From: Flavimaricola marinus | GTDB lineage: Bacteria > Pseudomonadota > Alphaproteobacteria > Rhodobacterales > Rhodobacteraceae | Assembly: GCF_900184895.1 (NCBI RefSeq) | Contig: NZ_FXZK01000004.1 | Location: 310,001 to 374,000, forward strand | Reading direction: 5' to 3' | DNA length: 64,000 nt | Shown here: positions 24,364-35,122 of the stretch, one piece after another | Position numbering within the stretch: position 1 is the stretch's first letter | Layout of the letters: each line of letters starts with the position of its first letter | The notes under the pieces: model-generated | The model's input: the letters and a program-made list of their open reading frames with translations, nothing else | Told to the model about the DNA's origin: nothing | Databases searched by the model: none | Translations under genes and position numbers: made by a program

Positions 24364-24996
24364 CTAGTGGTCGCGCCATTTGAGATCGTAGTGCGTGCCA
24401 TCGCAGAACGGCTTGTTCTTGGAATGGCCGCACCGGCAGAGGATGTATTCCTTCTGGCTCGCGCCTTCGCCGTTGAAGTCGGCCTCAAGTTCGACGTTCT
24501 TGACGATGTAGGGGCCGTTTCGCACCACGCGGATCGAGACTTCGTCGCTGTCGATATGCTTGGGCTCGCCCTCACCGACGGACATCCGCAAAGCCCCCGA
24601 TGGGCAGGCGGCGATCACGGCGGTGATCCCCTCTAGCGTGCCATTTTCGGGCTGAATCCACGGCTTTTGGGTGGGGTCGAACACAGCTCGGTGAAGCCGC
24701 TGGCAGTCCGCGATATGTCCGCAGAGCACGGGCGTGTAGGATATCGTGACCTCCTTGCCCTCGACCTGCCCCTTGTAGCTGACGGCCTTGTTGCGGATTT
24801 TCGCGTCGCCGTTGTCGGAGGTGAACCCCGCATCGGTGTGCGAGCCATCGCAGAACGGCTTGTTCTGGGACTGCCCGCAGCGGCAGAGCGCGTAGGCCGG
24901 TTTGCCCGGATCAATCGCCTTTCCGTTTGTGCCGCTGAGGTTCGGCACCTCTTGGGCGAGAAGTGGTCCATTCGGTCGCGGAGTGATCTTGGCCAT
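24364..24996 (-). CDS. dual CDGSH iron-sulfur protein with ferredoxin-like middle
   Basis: 210 residues from ATG 24996 with AGGA upstream. Two CDGSH-type [2Fe-2S] motifs bracket a middle cysteine-rich domain. The first is CRCGQSQNKPFCDGSH (residues about 37-53) and the second CRCGHSKNKPFCDGTH (about 187-202); each supplies three Cys and one His. Between them CGHIADC and AACPSGALRM form a divergent ferredoxin-like segment. It is likely a soluble redox or cluster-transfer protein. The luciferase-like oxidoreductase 56 bp upstream may be in the same transcript. Confidence 0.88.
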   Translation of the reverse strand: MAKITPRPNGPLLAQEVPNLSGTNGKAIDPGKPAYALCRCGQSQNKPFCDGSHTDAGFTSDNGDAKIRNKAVSYKGQVEGKEVTISYTPVLCGHIADCQRLHRAVFDPTQKPWIQPENGTLEGITAVIAACPSGALRMSVGEGEPKHIDSDEVSIRVVRNGPYIVKNVELEADFNGEGASQKEYILCRCGHSKNKPFCDGTHYDLKWRDH

Positions 24997-25052
24997 CGGA
25001 TGATCCTGTGTCGCTGGAGGGCTGCCGGTGGAGCGAATGGCCAGTGACGCGC

Positions 25053-26102
25053 TCAGTCTCTCTGGTCGACGCCCAGCTCGGCCCTGACGTGGGGGGCCAC
25101 TTCGGAGCCTAGCAGCTCGATCGAGCGTTGCATACGCTCGGTTTCCAGCATCGCCGTGCTCATCTGAAAGGTGATCCGTGAGATGCCGCCCATCGTCCTG
25201 TTCGCGGCGAGCATCTTGTCGCGCACCGTTTGCGGGCTGCCGATCAGAAAGGCCCCTTCGGGTCCGCACATCGCATCGAACTGGGCACGGCTGGCGGGCG
25301 GGAACCCGCGCTCGGCGCCGATTTCGTTCATCACACGCGCCCAGCCGGGATAGAAGGCATCCCGTGCGATCTCGTCGGTATCACCGACAAAGCCCATCGC
25401 GTGAATCGCGATTTTCAGCGCGTCCCGCCCGTGGCCGGCGCGCCGCCCGGCCTCGTAGTAGAGATCGACGAGCGGCCGGAAGCGGGCGAAGCTGCCGCCG
25501 ATAATGGCGATCATCAGCGGAAGCCCGAGGGTGCCGGCCCGGACGAAGGATTCGGGTGTGCCGCCGACCCCAAGCCAGATCGGCAGCTTTGCCTGCACGG
25601 GCCGGGGGTAGACGCCTTGTCCGGTCAGTGCCGGACGGAACCGGCCTTTCCAAGTCACGTGCGTGTTGTCGCGCAGCTTGATCAGCAGGTCGAGCTTTTC
25701 GGCAAACAGCGCGTCGTAGTCTTGTAGCGCAAAGCCGAACAGGGGGTAGGCCTCGGTGAACGAGCCCCGCCCGGCGACGATCTCGGCCCGTCCGTTCGAG
25801 ATCAGGTCGATCGTCGCGAAATCCTGAAACACCCGGACCGGGTCGGCGGCGCTGAGCACCGTCACCGCGCTGTTGAGCCGGATGTTCTTGGTGCGTGCCG
25901 CCGCGGCGGCCAGAATGACGGCGGGCGCCGAGTCGAGGAAGCCTTCCCGGTGATGCTCGCCAATTCCGAAGGCATCGAGACCGACGCGATCTGCGGTTTC
26001 TACCTCTGCCAAAAGGGCCTCCATCCGTTTGGACGCTGGCACGACGGTGCCATCCTCGGACTTGGGCAGAAAGGCCGCAAAACTGTCGATCCCGATTTCC
26101 AT
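25053..26102 (-). CDS. LLM-class flavin-dependent oxidoreductase
   Basis: 349 residues of the bacterial luciferase-like superfamily. Marks are DAFGIGEHHREGFLDSAP near residue 45, the strand TKNIRLNSAVTVLSAADPVRVFQDFATIDLIS, GRAEIVAGRGSF, and IWLGVGGTPESF. Such enzymes use reduced flavin, commonly F420 or FMN, to oxidise aldehydes or other small substrates. The substrate is not inferable. It follows the DoxX-family gene on the minus strand by 35 bp, so DoxX, this gene and the CDGSH gene may form one redox operon. Confidence 0.88.
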   Translation of the reverse strand: MEIGIDSFAAFLPKSEDGTVVPASKRMEALLAEVETADRVGLDAFGIGEHHREGFLDSAPAVILAAAAARTKNIRLNSAVTVLSAADPVRVFQDFATIDLISNGRAEIVAGRGSFTEAYPLFGFALQDYDALFAEKLDLLIKLRDNTHVTWKGRFRPALTGQGVYPRPVQAKLPIWLGVGGTPESFVRAGTLGLPLMIAIIGGSFARFRPLVDLYYEAGRRAGHGRDALKIAIHAMGFVGDTDEIARDAFYPGWARVMNEIGAERGFPPASRAQFDAMCGPEGAFLIGSPQTVRDKMLAANRTMGGISRITFQMSTAMLETERMQRSIELLGSEVAPHVRAELGVDQRD

Positions 26103-26137
26103 CGTCGCTCCTATCGCTGGCTGGTATTGCGGTCCGC

Positions 26138-26497
26138 TTAGGCGGTCCGCCCCAGTGTTTCGTCGATCTGGTCACGGTGCAGGTAGATCACAGCGGCGCT
26201 GATCAGGCCAAGGATGACGGCAGGCACAGCCGATGGGCCGAGGATGAAGAGGTGCGCCAGAACCGCGCCGACCATCGTGGCACCGAGCAGCCCGGCTGCC
26301 AGCACCTGACGCCGTGGCAACCACAGTAGCACGGCGCCGCCGATTTCGATGATGCCGGTCAGATAGCGGAACCACTGGCCGACGCCGATGGCGTCGTAGG
26401 TGGCGACCATCATCTCGACACCGGAGAGTTTGGCGAAACCGGCCGCAACGAAGGCCAGGGTGAGCAGGACCCGAAGGCCGATGGAAAGATATGTCAT
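26138..26497 (-). CDS. DoxX-family membrane protein
   Basis: 119 residues with four hydrophobic helices, starting MTYLSIGLRVLLTLAFVAAGFAKLSG; the latter part (AAGFAKL) is the DoxX signature. The ATG at 26497 has AGGA nine bases upstream. DoxX-like proteins are small quinone-linked or redox-associated membrane proteins of uncertain role. The gene is divergent from a LysR regulator at 26609, and the gap carries strong symmetry elements. Confidence 0.88.
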   Translation of the reverse strand: MTYLSIGLRVLLTLAFVAAGFAKLSGVEMMVATYDAIGVGQWFRYLTGIIEIGGAVLLWLPRRQVLAAGLLGATMVGAVLAHLFILGPSAVPAVILGLISAAVIYLHRDQIDETLGRTA

Positions 26498-26538
26498 ACG
26501 AGTAGTCCTAAGATTGATGTTTTCGTTGACGCCTAGAT

Positions 26539-26593
26539 AGAATGCTGCATTCTCGCTCGCAATGCGCGAAAACACACGCTGAGTGCGCGAAAA
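26539..26593. promoter_or_regulatory. operator-like dyad and direct repeats, DoxX/LysR region
   Basis: AGAATG-CTG-CATTCT (26539-26553) is a perfect 6-bp-arm dyad. TGCGCGAAAA occurs twice (26563-26572 and 26584-26593) at a 21-bp period, two helical turns. All lie in the 111-bp gap between the divergent DoxX and LysR starts and are good candidates for regulator sites. Confidence 0.5.
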
Positions 26594-26608
26594 GGTGACA
26601 TAACCCAC

Positions 26609-27499
26609 ATGGATAAATGGACAGAACTGCGCACCGCCTATCAGGTCGCCAAGCTCGGCACGGTCAGTGCCGCGGCCGACGTGCTTGGGCTGCACCGCGC
26701 GACGGTCAATCGCCATATCGATGCTCTGGAGGCGGCGATCGGGGCGAAGATCTTTATCCGCCACGCCCGCGGTTATGCCCTGACGGAGATCGGCGAGGAT
26801 GTCTTGCGGGTGGCGCAAAAGACCGAGGAGTTGATCGAGGATCTCGCCGGGCGCGTTCAGGGCGGAAAGACCCAGATCGAGGGCGAGATCAAGCTGACGG
26901 TCCTCGCCCCCTTTGCCGTCTTGCTGATGGACGCGATCATGCAGTTTCGCGCCGAGAACCCGCAGTGCCGGGTGGATATCGACGTCGGAGAGGATCTGGC
27001 GCGGCTGGAATACGGCGAGGCGCATATCGCCCTGCGCGCGGGCCGCAAGCCGGAGCACCCGGATTACGTGGTCAGCGGTTTCGGCGAGGTCAGCTTCAAC
27101 CTCTATGCCCATGAACGATATATCGCCCGCCACGGCATGCCAGCGGGTCAGAGTGATCTGGCCGGCCACACATTTGTCATTCCCGAAGTGCCGGAGGGCC
27201 GATTGCCGTTCGAGCCGTGGATCAAGGACAACGTCCAGCCGGACAGGATCGCGCTGCAGTCGCGCGACATTGGCGTGGCGATCGAGGCCATATCGGCTGG
27301 CGTCGGCATGGGCTTTGTCAGCGATCACGAAGCCCGTGTTCGCGGCAAATTCCACGCTGTTTTGCCCCCCAACCCGATCTGGGTCGTGCCGGGATGGGTC
27401 GTCACCCATGTGGACCTGCACCGGACCGAGAAGGTTCAGGCGATGCTGGCCTGCATCAAGGCCCACAGCCCGTTTGCCAGAAAGCCCAAGCCCGGTTGA
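26609..27499 (+). CDS. LysR-family transcriptional regulator
   Basis: 296 residues. The N-terminal helix-turn-helix (about residues 3-60) reads WTELRTAYQVAKLGTVSAAA and ATVNRHIDALEAAIGAKIFIR. The effector-binding domain follows from about residue 90. It is divergent from the DoxX gene, so it probably controls the DoxX/luciferase-like/CDGSH block (inference). No terminator of its own is seen; the hairpin at 27516 is oriented for the opposite strand. Confidence 0.9.
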   Translation: MDKWTELRTAYQVAKLGTVSAAADVLGLHRATVNRHIDALEAAIGAKIFIRHARGYALTEIGEDVLRVAQKTEELIEDLAGRVQGGKTQIEGEIKLTVLAPFAVLLMDAIMQFRAENPQCRVDIDVGEDLARLEYGEAHIALRAGRKPEHPDYVVSGFGEVSFNLYAHERYIARHGMPAGQSDLAGHTFVIPEVPEGRLPFEPWIKDNVQPDRIALQSRDIGVAIEAISAGVGMGFVSDHEARVRGKFHAVLPPNPIWVVPGWVVTHVDLHRTEKVQAMLACIKAHSPFARKPKPG

Positions 27500-27515
27500 C
27501 CCACACGCGCGACGC

Positions 27516-27541
27516 AAAAAGGCGCGGCCCGAAGGCCGCGC
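27516..27541 (-). terminator. intrinsic terminator of second LysR gene
   Basis: Plus-strand A5 is followed by a GCGCGGCC-CGAA-GGCCGCGC stem (27522-27541). On the minus strand this is an 8-bp stem plus T-tract, 65 bp after the LysR stop at 27606. Confidence 0.88.
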
Positions 27542-27605
27542 TTAGGTAGGGGCGGAAGCACCCTTGGGAAAGCTGTGTCTGGCGCTGCGCTGCTCGTGCA
27601 AGCGC

Positions 27606-28511
27606 TTACCAGGCGTCGGGGCCCTTGTCGGCAAAGGCGTGGACGAGGAAATCAATGAAGGCGCGGACCTTGGGCTGGGTAAACCGCCCCGGCGGGTAGA
27701 CCGCGTAGATGCCTTGGGTTTCGATCGGCAGATCGGGGATCGCTTCTTCGACCAGACCTTGCTCTTTGGCATCGGCATAGAGGAACGACGGCAGGTAGGC
27801 GATCCCGAGTCCGGAGATACAGGCATTGAGCAGCGATTGCCCGTCGTTGACGGTGAGCCAGCCCGCTGTCCGCACCTGACGCTTTTCGCCGGAAGGCGCC
27901 GTCAGTTTCCAGACCGCCCCGTTGGACTGGTTGGAATAGTGCAGCAGCTTGTGCTCGTTCAGGTCGTCGATCTTTTCGGGCCGTCCGTATTGCTCGAAAT
28001 AGGCGGGAGATGCGATCATCCGCTTGGTGGTATCGGTCAGCTTGCGGGCACGCAGGGTGCTGTCTTCGAGCTCACCGATCCGGACGGCCATGTCGAAGCC
28101 TTCGGAGATTAGTTCGACGTAGCGGTTGTTCAGGACCATGTTGACGGTGATGTCGGGAAACTCGGACAGGAATTCGCCGAGAACCGGGGACAGGTGGTTC
28201 ACGCCGAAATCCGTCGCTACGCTGATCCGCAATAGGCCGGAGGGGGCCGATTGCATGGACGTGACAAGCGCATCCGCCTCGCCCGCATCGTTCAGCACCC
28301 GGCGGGCGCGGTCGTAATAGGCCAGCCCGATTTCGGTGGGAGAGACGCGCCGCGTCGTCCGGTTCAGGAGCCGCGCACCGAGCCGCGCCTCGAGGGAGGA
28401 CACATGTTTCGAGACAGCGGATTTCGAAATCCCCATCTTCTTGGCGGCGTCCGTAAAGCCACCCTGATCCACGACAGTGGCGAAGGCTTCCATTTCCGTC
28501 AGGCGATCCAT
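27606..28511 (-). CDS. LysR-family transcriptional regulator
   Basis: 301 residues with the typical LysR N-terminus (MDRLTEMEAFATVVDQGGF, then KSAVSKHVSSLEARLGARLL) and an effector domain with FGVNHLSPVLGEFLSEFPD. This N-terminal type is common among LysR proteins of the DhcR/AaeR-like group that act on redox or aromatic metabolism genes. It is divergent from a VOC-family gene at 28677, and a perfect 15-bp dyad lies 40 bp before its start. Confidence 0.92.
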   Translation of the reverse strand: MDRLTEMEAFATVVDQGGFTDAAKKMGISKSAVSKHVSSLEARLGARLLNRTTRRVSPTEIGLAYYDRARRVLNDAGEADALVTSMQSAPSGLLRISVATDFGVNHLSPVLGEFLSEFPDITVNMVLNNRYVELISEGFDMAVRIGELEDSTLRARKLTDTTKRMIASPAYFEQYGRPEKIDDLNEHKLLHYSNQSNGAVWKLTAPSGEKRQVRTAGWLTVNDGQSLLNACISGLGIAYLPSFLYADAKEQGLVEEAIPDLPIETQGIYAVYPPGRFTQPKVRAFIDFLVHAFADKGPDAW

Positions 28512-28550
28512 CTGCGTCCCTTTGCATCAACTTGCTTGAGACATGTTTTG

Positions 28551-28565
28551 GCCTTGGAACAAGGC
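28551..28565. promoter_or_regulatory. operator-like dyad, LysR/VOC region
   Basis: GCCTTG-GAA-CAAGGC is perfect with 6-bp arms. It is flanked by direct repeats ACATGTTT (28541-28548) and GCATGTTT (28564-28571). It sits 40-54 bp upstream of the LysR start and in the divergent gap with the VOC gene, consistent with autoregulation. Confidence 0.5.
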
Positions 28566-28676
28566 ATGTTTGGGGCAGCACCCTGACAATACCGGGGTTT
28601 TCATGCGCTTTGGTGAAGGCAGCGAAACAACCCGGTGATGTGTTATACCGGTCTTAACAGCAGCATGGAGGCCCTT

Positions 28677-31183
<2,507 letters not shown>

Positions 31184-31561
31184 TTATCCCATCGTTTCGA
31201 GGCAGTGCCGCCGGAAGGCTCGTTTCAGCATGTCGAGCTCGGCCCGCAGCAGGCTGATCTCGGCGCGGATGTCGTGGGACAATGCCTCGCCCGCCAGCAA
31301 GGCAAAGGTTTCGAGCTTTTCACCGGTGGCGGCATCGGTGACAACGAAGGTCTGAAGCCCGTCCGAAATGGTTTCGGGCGGGATCGACACGCGGATTTGC
31401 CAGCGTCCGGGTTCGAGTTCTGTCACGTCCACCGTGCTGAGCGGCTTGCCCTCATGCAGCACCGCGATCCCGGGTTGCCAGTCGCCACCGCCCGACCGGG
31501 CGAGCACGCCTTCCCAGACGCCTTCGAGGATGTGGGTCTTTGTCAGTGTCACGTCAGACAT
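31184..31561 (-). CDS. hypothetical protein (125 aa)
   Basis: 125 residues, soluble and with no signal. The first 80 residues look like a beta-rich domain (THILEGVWEGVLARSG, LEPGRWQIRVSIPPE). The last 35 form an amphipathic helix (DIRAEISLLRAELDMLKRAF) that could be a short coiled coil. It starts 10 bp after the 257-aa gene, so the two are co-transcribed and may interact. I do not recognise a named family. Confidence 0.75.
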   Translation of the reverse strand: MSDVTLTKTHILEGVWEGVLARSGGGDWQPGIAVLHEGKPLSTVDVTELEPGRWQIRVSIPPETISDGLQTFVVTDAATGEKLETFALLAGEALSHDIRAEISLLRAELDMLKRAFRRHCLETMG

Positions 31562-31571
31562 CGGGGCGTCC

Positions 31572-32345
31572 TCATAGCTCTGCCCGCGGATAACGGGCCA
31601 AGGTCACGTCGCGCAGCGTGATCTGGTTCATTTCCGGACCTTCGAAGATCAGGTCGATCCACATCCGTTCGATCCGCTTTTCGTTCAACTTGGTATAGGC
31701 AAGGTCGAATTCCACAAAGACCTCGGCCTCGTGCAGCGGCAGTTCGCGCACGATCTGTTCGGTGTTCGGCCCATGCCGGATATTGAGCCGGGCAAAGATT
31801 TCGAGCGGTTTCTCGAGCTCTACGATGGTGTCGAGCCGGATCAGGTGCCGTCGCTTCAGCCCGCGACAGGCGTCGGGCGGAAGCTCGACCACCACGGAGA
31901 GGAACGATCCGTCGAACCGGAACACGTCCATCCGCAGGCCGAAGGGCGCGAGGTCTTCCTCGCGCTGGTTGCGCACCTGCCGCAGGGTCAGTTCGCTGAT
32001 CTTGCAATCGTGGAACAGGGTCACCTCGTCGCCGAAGCTCGACTTGCTCTCGACCGCCGAAGCGCCCTGATTTTCGAGCGGACCGCGCCAGAGGTTAGGC
32101 CGCCAGGACCAATCGGTGCCGCTGGGCCGGGGGAAGGCGGAGGATCCGATCCGGGGCAGCGCCAGCCGGCTGTCGGAGATTTGCAGCACCTCGTCCAGCC
32201 GGTGCCTCAACGCACGCGCCTTTTGCCGCTCGCGCCGCAGGGTTTGCAGATCGGCCCCGGCCGCCAGCCGCGCCGATTCCGTCCAGCGCATCAGGCTGCC
32301 CTGATGAAAGAGCCTGTCCAACAGTCCCAATTTTCGCCGACCCAT
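31572..32345 (-). CDS. conserved hypothetical protein (257 aa)
   Basis: 257 residues, cytoplasmic, with a basic helical N-terminus (LQTLRRERQKARALRHRLDE), a Trp-rich turn (TDWSWRPNLWRGPL), then a beta-rich C-terminal half (FFHD-like region LFHDCKISELTLRQVRNQ, and HEAEVFVEFDLAYTKLNEKR). It resembles a family found in Rhodobacterales genomes, perhaps the one called DUF6478 (unverified recollection). The function is unknown. It is the first gene of a two-gene transcript with the 125-aa protein. Confidence 0.75.
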   Translation of the reverse strand: MGRRKLGLLDRLFHQGSLMRWTESARLAAGADLQTLRRERQKARALRHRLDEVLQISDSRLALPRIGSSAFPRPSGTDWSWRPNLWRGPLENQGASAVESKSSFGDEVTLFHDCKISELTLRQVRNQREEDLAPFGLRMDVFRFDGSFLSVVVELPPDACRGLKRRHLIRLDTIVELEKPLEIFARLNIRHGPNTEQIVRELPLHEAEVFVEFDLAYTKLNEKRIERMWIDLIFEGPEMNQITLRDVTLARYPRAEL

Positions 32346-32432
32346 ACGAACTCTTTTCCGGCAATGGCCGATGACCCCGGTCTGGGGGCCTTCCGGCGAT
32401 GTCTTAACCTTGTCGGACTATTCCTGCCAAAT

Positions 32433-32451
32433 TGTTTCCAAAAAGGAAACA
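32433..32451. repeat. inverted repeat TGTTTCC-N5-GGAAACA
   Basis: Perfect 7-bp arms around AAAAA. It lies 11 bp 3' of the minus-strand lipoprotein gene and 88 bp before the next minus-strand start at 32345. Low GC and an A/T loop make it either an operator for the 257/125-aa pair or a weak hairpin after the lipoprotein gene. Confidence 0.45.
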
Positions 32452-32462
32452 GCAGAGGCGGT

Positions 32463-33113
32463 CTAGCTGTCGCCTTCTGCGCTGCCGTCGCTTGCCTGTG
32501 CCGCGGCTCGGGCGGCATTTGCCGACTGGATCGACCGCACGGCCTGTTCCAGCAGCCCAAGTCCGGCGTTTTCGTTGAGCGGGGACCGTTCGAACCCGCG
32601 CACGGTCACGGTGCTGAGCCGGTCGTCCAGATCGAAGAAGGCCCGCCATTCAAGCTGCTCCAGCCCCTCGAAGGGCGGCGGGGCGCTATCGCTGAAATGG
32701 ACCGTGACGAGATTGTCCCGGCTGTTCAGCGCATCGACGGAGATCGTCGACGGATCACCTGTGCTGCTGAGCAGCCCGACACCCGATGCGCTGCTGAGCA
32801 GATCGCGCAGGGCGTCTTCGGAACCGTCGACTGCCGCTGTGCCGGGTTGACCCACCTGAATGGTGATCAGCCCGTCCCGATAAGGCATCTCGGCCTGATC
32901 GGATACCAGCGCACAGCCCGCCATGACGACAAAGCCAGACCGCGCCCGGCTGGACCGTTCGTCGATGCAGTATCCGTCTGGCGCCTGCACGACCACGTCG
33001 CCACCCAAGAGCGACATCGCCCGGACCGGTTCGCTGCTGCCGCCGGAAAGATCGGCGGCGATGTCGCAGCCCATCAATCCGGTGGCGATCAGCCCAAGGA
33101 GCGCCAGACGCAT
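32463..33113 (-). CDS. putative lipoprotein
   Basis: 216 residues with a lipoprotein signal (MRLALLGLIATGLMGCDI; lipobox cysteine at about residue 16). The mature part has three further cysteines and a beta-rich region containing QAPDGYCIDERSSRARSGF and FFDLDDRLSTVTVRGFE. It ends in an Ala-rich acidic tail. No named domain is recognised. It begins 3 bp after the ilvD stop, so it may be read from the ilvD transcript. Confidence 0.8.
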   Translation of the reverse strand: MRLALLGLIATGLMGCDIAADLSGGSSEPVRAMSLLGGDVVVQAPDGYCIDERSSRARSGFVVMAGCALVSDQAEMPYRDGLITIQVGQPGTAAVDGSEDALRDLLSSASGVGLLSSTGDPSTISVDALNSRDNLVTVHFSDSAPPPFEGLEQLEWRAFFDLDDRLSTVTVRGFERSPLNENAGLGLLEQAVRSIQSANAARAAAQASDGSAEGDS

Positions 33114-33116
33114 GGA

Positions 33117-34850
33117 TCAGAGGTCCATGTAGACGTGGCTTTCGGTTTCGGCGCCGGGATGCGTCACCGCCCCCTTGCGCGCGCCGCCGACGAGCTGGGC
33201 GTATTTCCACAATGCGCCGGTGTCGTAGATCGTCTTGCGCGGGCCCTTCCAGTTGGCTTTGCGCGTCGCCAGTTCATCGTCCGTCAGCGCCACGGACAAC
33301 TCGCCGGTGGTGGCATTCAGCGTAATGACGTCGCCGTTTTCCAGCAGCGCAATCGGACCGCCGTGCGCCGCTTCCGGCCCGACGTGCCCGACGCAGAAGC
33401 CGCGTGTGGCCCCGGAGAACCGACCGTCGGTGATGAGTGCCACCTTCTTGCCCATGCCCTGACCGGACAGAGCCGCCGTCGTCGCCAGCATCTCGCGCAT
33501 GCCGGGGCCGCCTGCGGGGCCCTCGTTGCGGATGACGATGACTTCGCCTTCTTCGTACTGCCGTGCCTTGACCGCCTCGAACGCGTCTTCCTCGCATTCG
33601 AAGACCCGTGCCGGGCCGGAGAAGACCTGCTCTTCGGGCGACATGCCTGCCACTTTCACGATGGCGCCTTCGGGCGCGAGGTTGCCCTTGAGTCCCACGA
33701 CGCCGCCGGTCTTCGTGATCGGCGAGGAGATGTGGTAGATCACCTTGTCGTCCGCTTCGCCTTGGATCATGTCGAGCTCTTCGCCCATGGTCCGCCCCGA
33801 CGCCGTCATGCAGTCTTCGTGGATCAGGCCAGCTTTGCGCAGCTCTTTCATCACGACGGGCACGCCGCCGGATTCGTAGAGATCCTTGGCCACGTATTGT
33901 CCGCCGGGCTTGAGGTCGACGAAGTAGGGCGTGTCCTTGAAGATGTCGCAGACGTCGAACAGGTCGAAGTCGATCCCGGCCTCGTGGGCGATGGCAGGCA
34001 GGTGCAGACCTGCGTTGGTGGATCCGCCGGTGCAGGCCACGATCCGGGCCGCGTTTTCGAGGCTCTTGCGCGTCACGATATCGCGGGCGCGGATGTTCTT
34101 ATCGATCAGTTTCATGACCGCGACGCCGGAGGCTTCGCCGTATTGATCGCGGCTCTCATAGGGGGCGGGCGCACCGGACGAGTTCATCAGCGCAAGGCCG
34201 ATCGCCTCGGAGACACAGGCCATGGTGTTGGCGGTGAACTGGCCGCCGCAAGCCCCGGCCGACGGGCAGGCGATCCGTTCGAGCACTTCGAGCTCGGCGT
34301 CGGACATGTTGCCCGCCTGATGCTTGCCCACGGCTTCGAACACGTCCTGCACGGTGACGTCCTTGCCATCGAGCCGGCCCGGCAGGATCGACCCGCCGTA
34401 GATGAACACCGACGGCGTATTCAGCCGCACCATGGCCATCATCATGCCGGGGAGCGATTTGTCACAGCCCGCAAGCCCGACGATGGCGTCGTAGCAGTGG
34501 CCGCGCATGGTCAGCTCTACTGTGTCGGCGATGGCTTCGCGCGAGGCCAGCGAGGAGCGCATCCCTTCGTGCCCCATGGCGATGCCGTCGGTGACGGTGA
34601 TGGTGGTAAACTCGCGCGGGGTGCCGCCGCCCTTTTTGACGCCGCCTTTGACAGACTGTGCCTGACGGTTCAGGGCGATGTTACAGGGCGCGGCTTCGTT
34701 CCAGCAGGTGGCAACGCCGACCCACGGCTGGTGAATTTCTTCTTCCGAGATCCCCATGGCGTAGAAATAGCTGCGGTGCGGCGCACGGGCCGGCCCTTCG
34801 GTGACGTGGCGGCTGGGCAGTTTCGACTTGTCGAAGCGGGTATTTTGCAT
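33117..34850 (-). CDS. ilvD: dihydroxy-acid dehydratase
   Basis: 577 residues, close to the usual IlvD length. The cluster-binding cysteines are in [27 protein letters not shown] and [16 protein letters not shown]. Other marks are the early [12 protein letters not shown] and the late [13 protein letters not shown]. It dehydrates dihydroxy acids to 2-oxo acids in the valine and isoleucine pathways. Start at 34850 with AGGA upstream. The 272 bp further upstream (34851-35122) hold no gene; I see no leader peptide or attenuator there. Confidence 0.96.
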   Translation of the reverse strand: MQNTRFDKSKLPSRHVTEGPARAPHRSYFYAMGISEEEIHQPWVGVATCWNEAAPCNIALNRQAQSVKGGVKKGGGTPREFTTITVTDGIAMGHEGMRSSLASREAIADTVELTMRGHCYDAIVGLAGCDKSLPGMMMAMVRLNTPSVFIYGGSILPGRLDGKDVTVQDVFEAVGKHQAGNMSDAELEVLERIACPSAGACGGQFTANTMACVSEAIGLALMNSSGAPAPYESRDQYGEASGVAVMKLIDKNIRARDIVTRKSLENAARIVACTGGSTNAGLHLPAIAHEAGIDFDLFDVCDIFKDTPYFVDLKPGGQYVAKDLYESGGVPVVMKELRKAGLIHEDCMTASGRTMGEELDMIQGEADDKVIYHISSPITKTGGVVGLKGNLAPEGAIVKVAGMSPEEQVFSGPARVFECEEDAFEAVKARQYEEGEVIVIRNEGPAGGPGMREMLATTAALSGQGMGKKVALITDGRFSGATRGFCVGHVGPEAAHGGPIALLENGDVITLNATTGELSVALTDDELATRKANWKGPRKTIYDTGALWKYAQLVGGARKGAVTHPGAETESHVYMDL

Positions 34851-35122
34851 GGGGTGGTCCTAGCGTGAAAAGCGTCTGGCTTTGGCATAATTGCCGAAAC
34901 GGAGAGGGGCAAGGATCGATTGTTGCGTGAGCGGTGACCCGGCAGGATTGATACGCCGCGCCGCCCGGTGCTGAACCCTGCCGTGCGGGCCGGAAACCAC
35001 ATGTGCCGCCGGGTATTGTTCGCCCGATTGTTTGGCCGGGCAGGGCGCGTTTTCTCGTGTCGAGGTCGGCTTGTCGGCGGGCGATTGGCGAAACCTGCGC
35101 ACTTGGCCGGCGCGGTTGAGGT

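Noticed and set aside
31731-34868. A very long open frame (over 1,000 codons) on the plus strand
   Set aside because: It is antisense to the 257-aa gene, the lipoprotein and ilvD, all of which are well supported. High GC produces long shadow frames. Its translation is His/Arg/Asp-rich with no domain.
34851-35122. A leader-peptide attenuator before ilvD
   Set aside because: No short frame rich in Ile, Val or Leu codons and no terminator/antiterminator pair in the gap.
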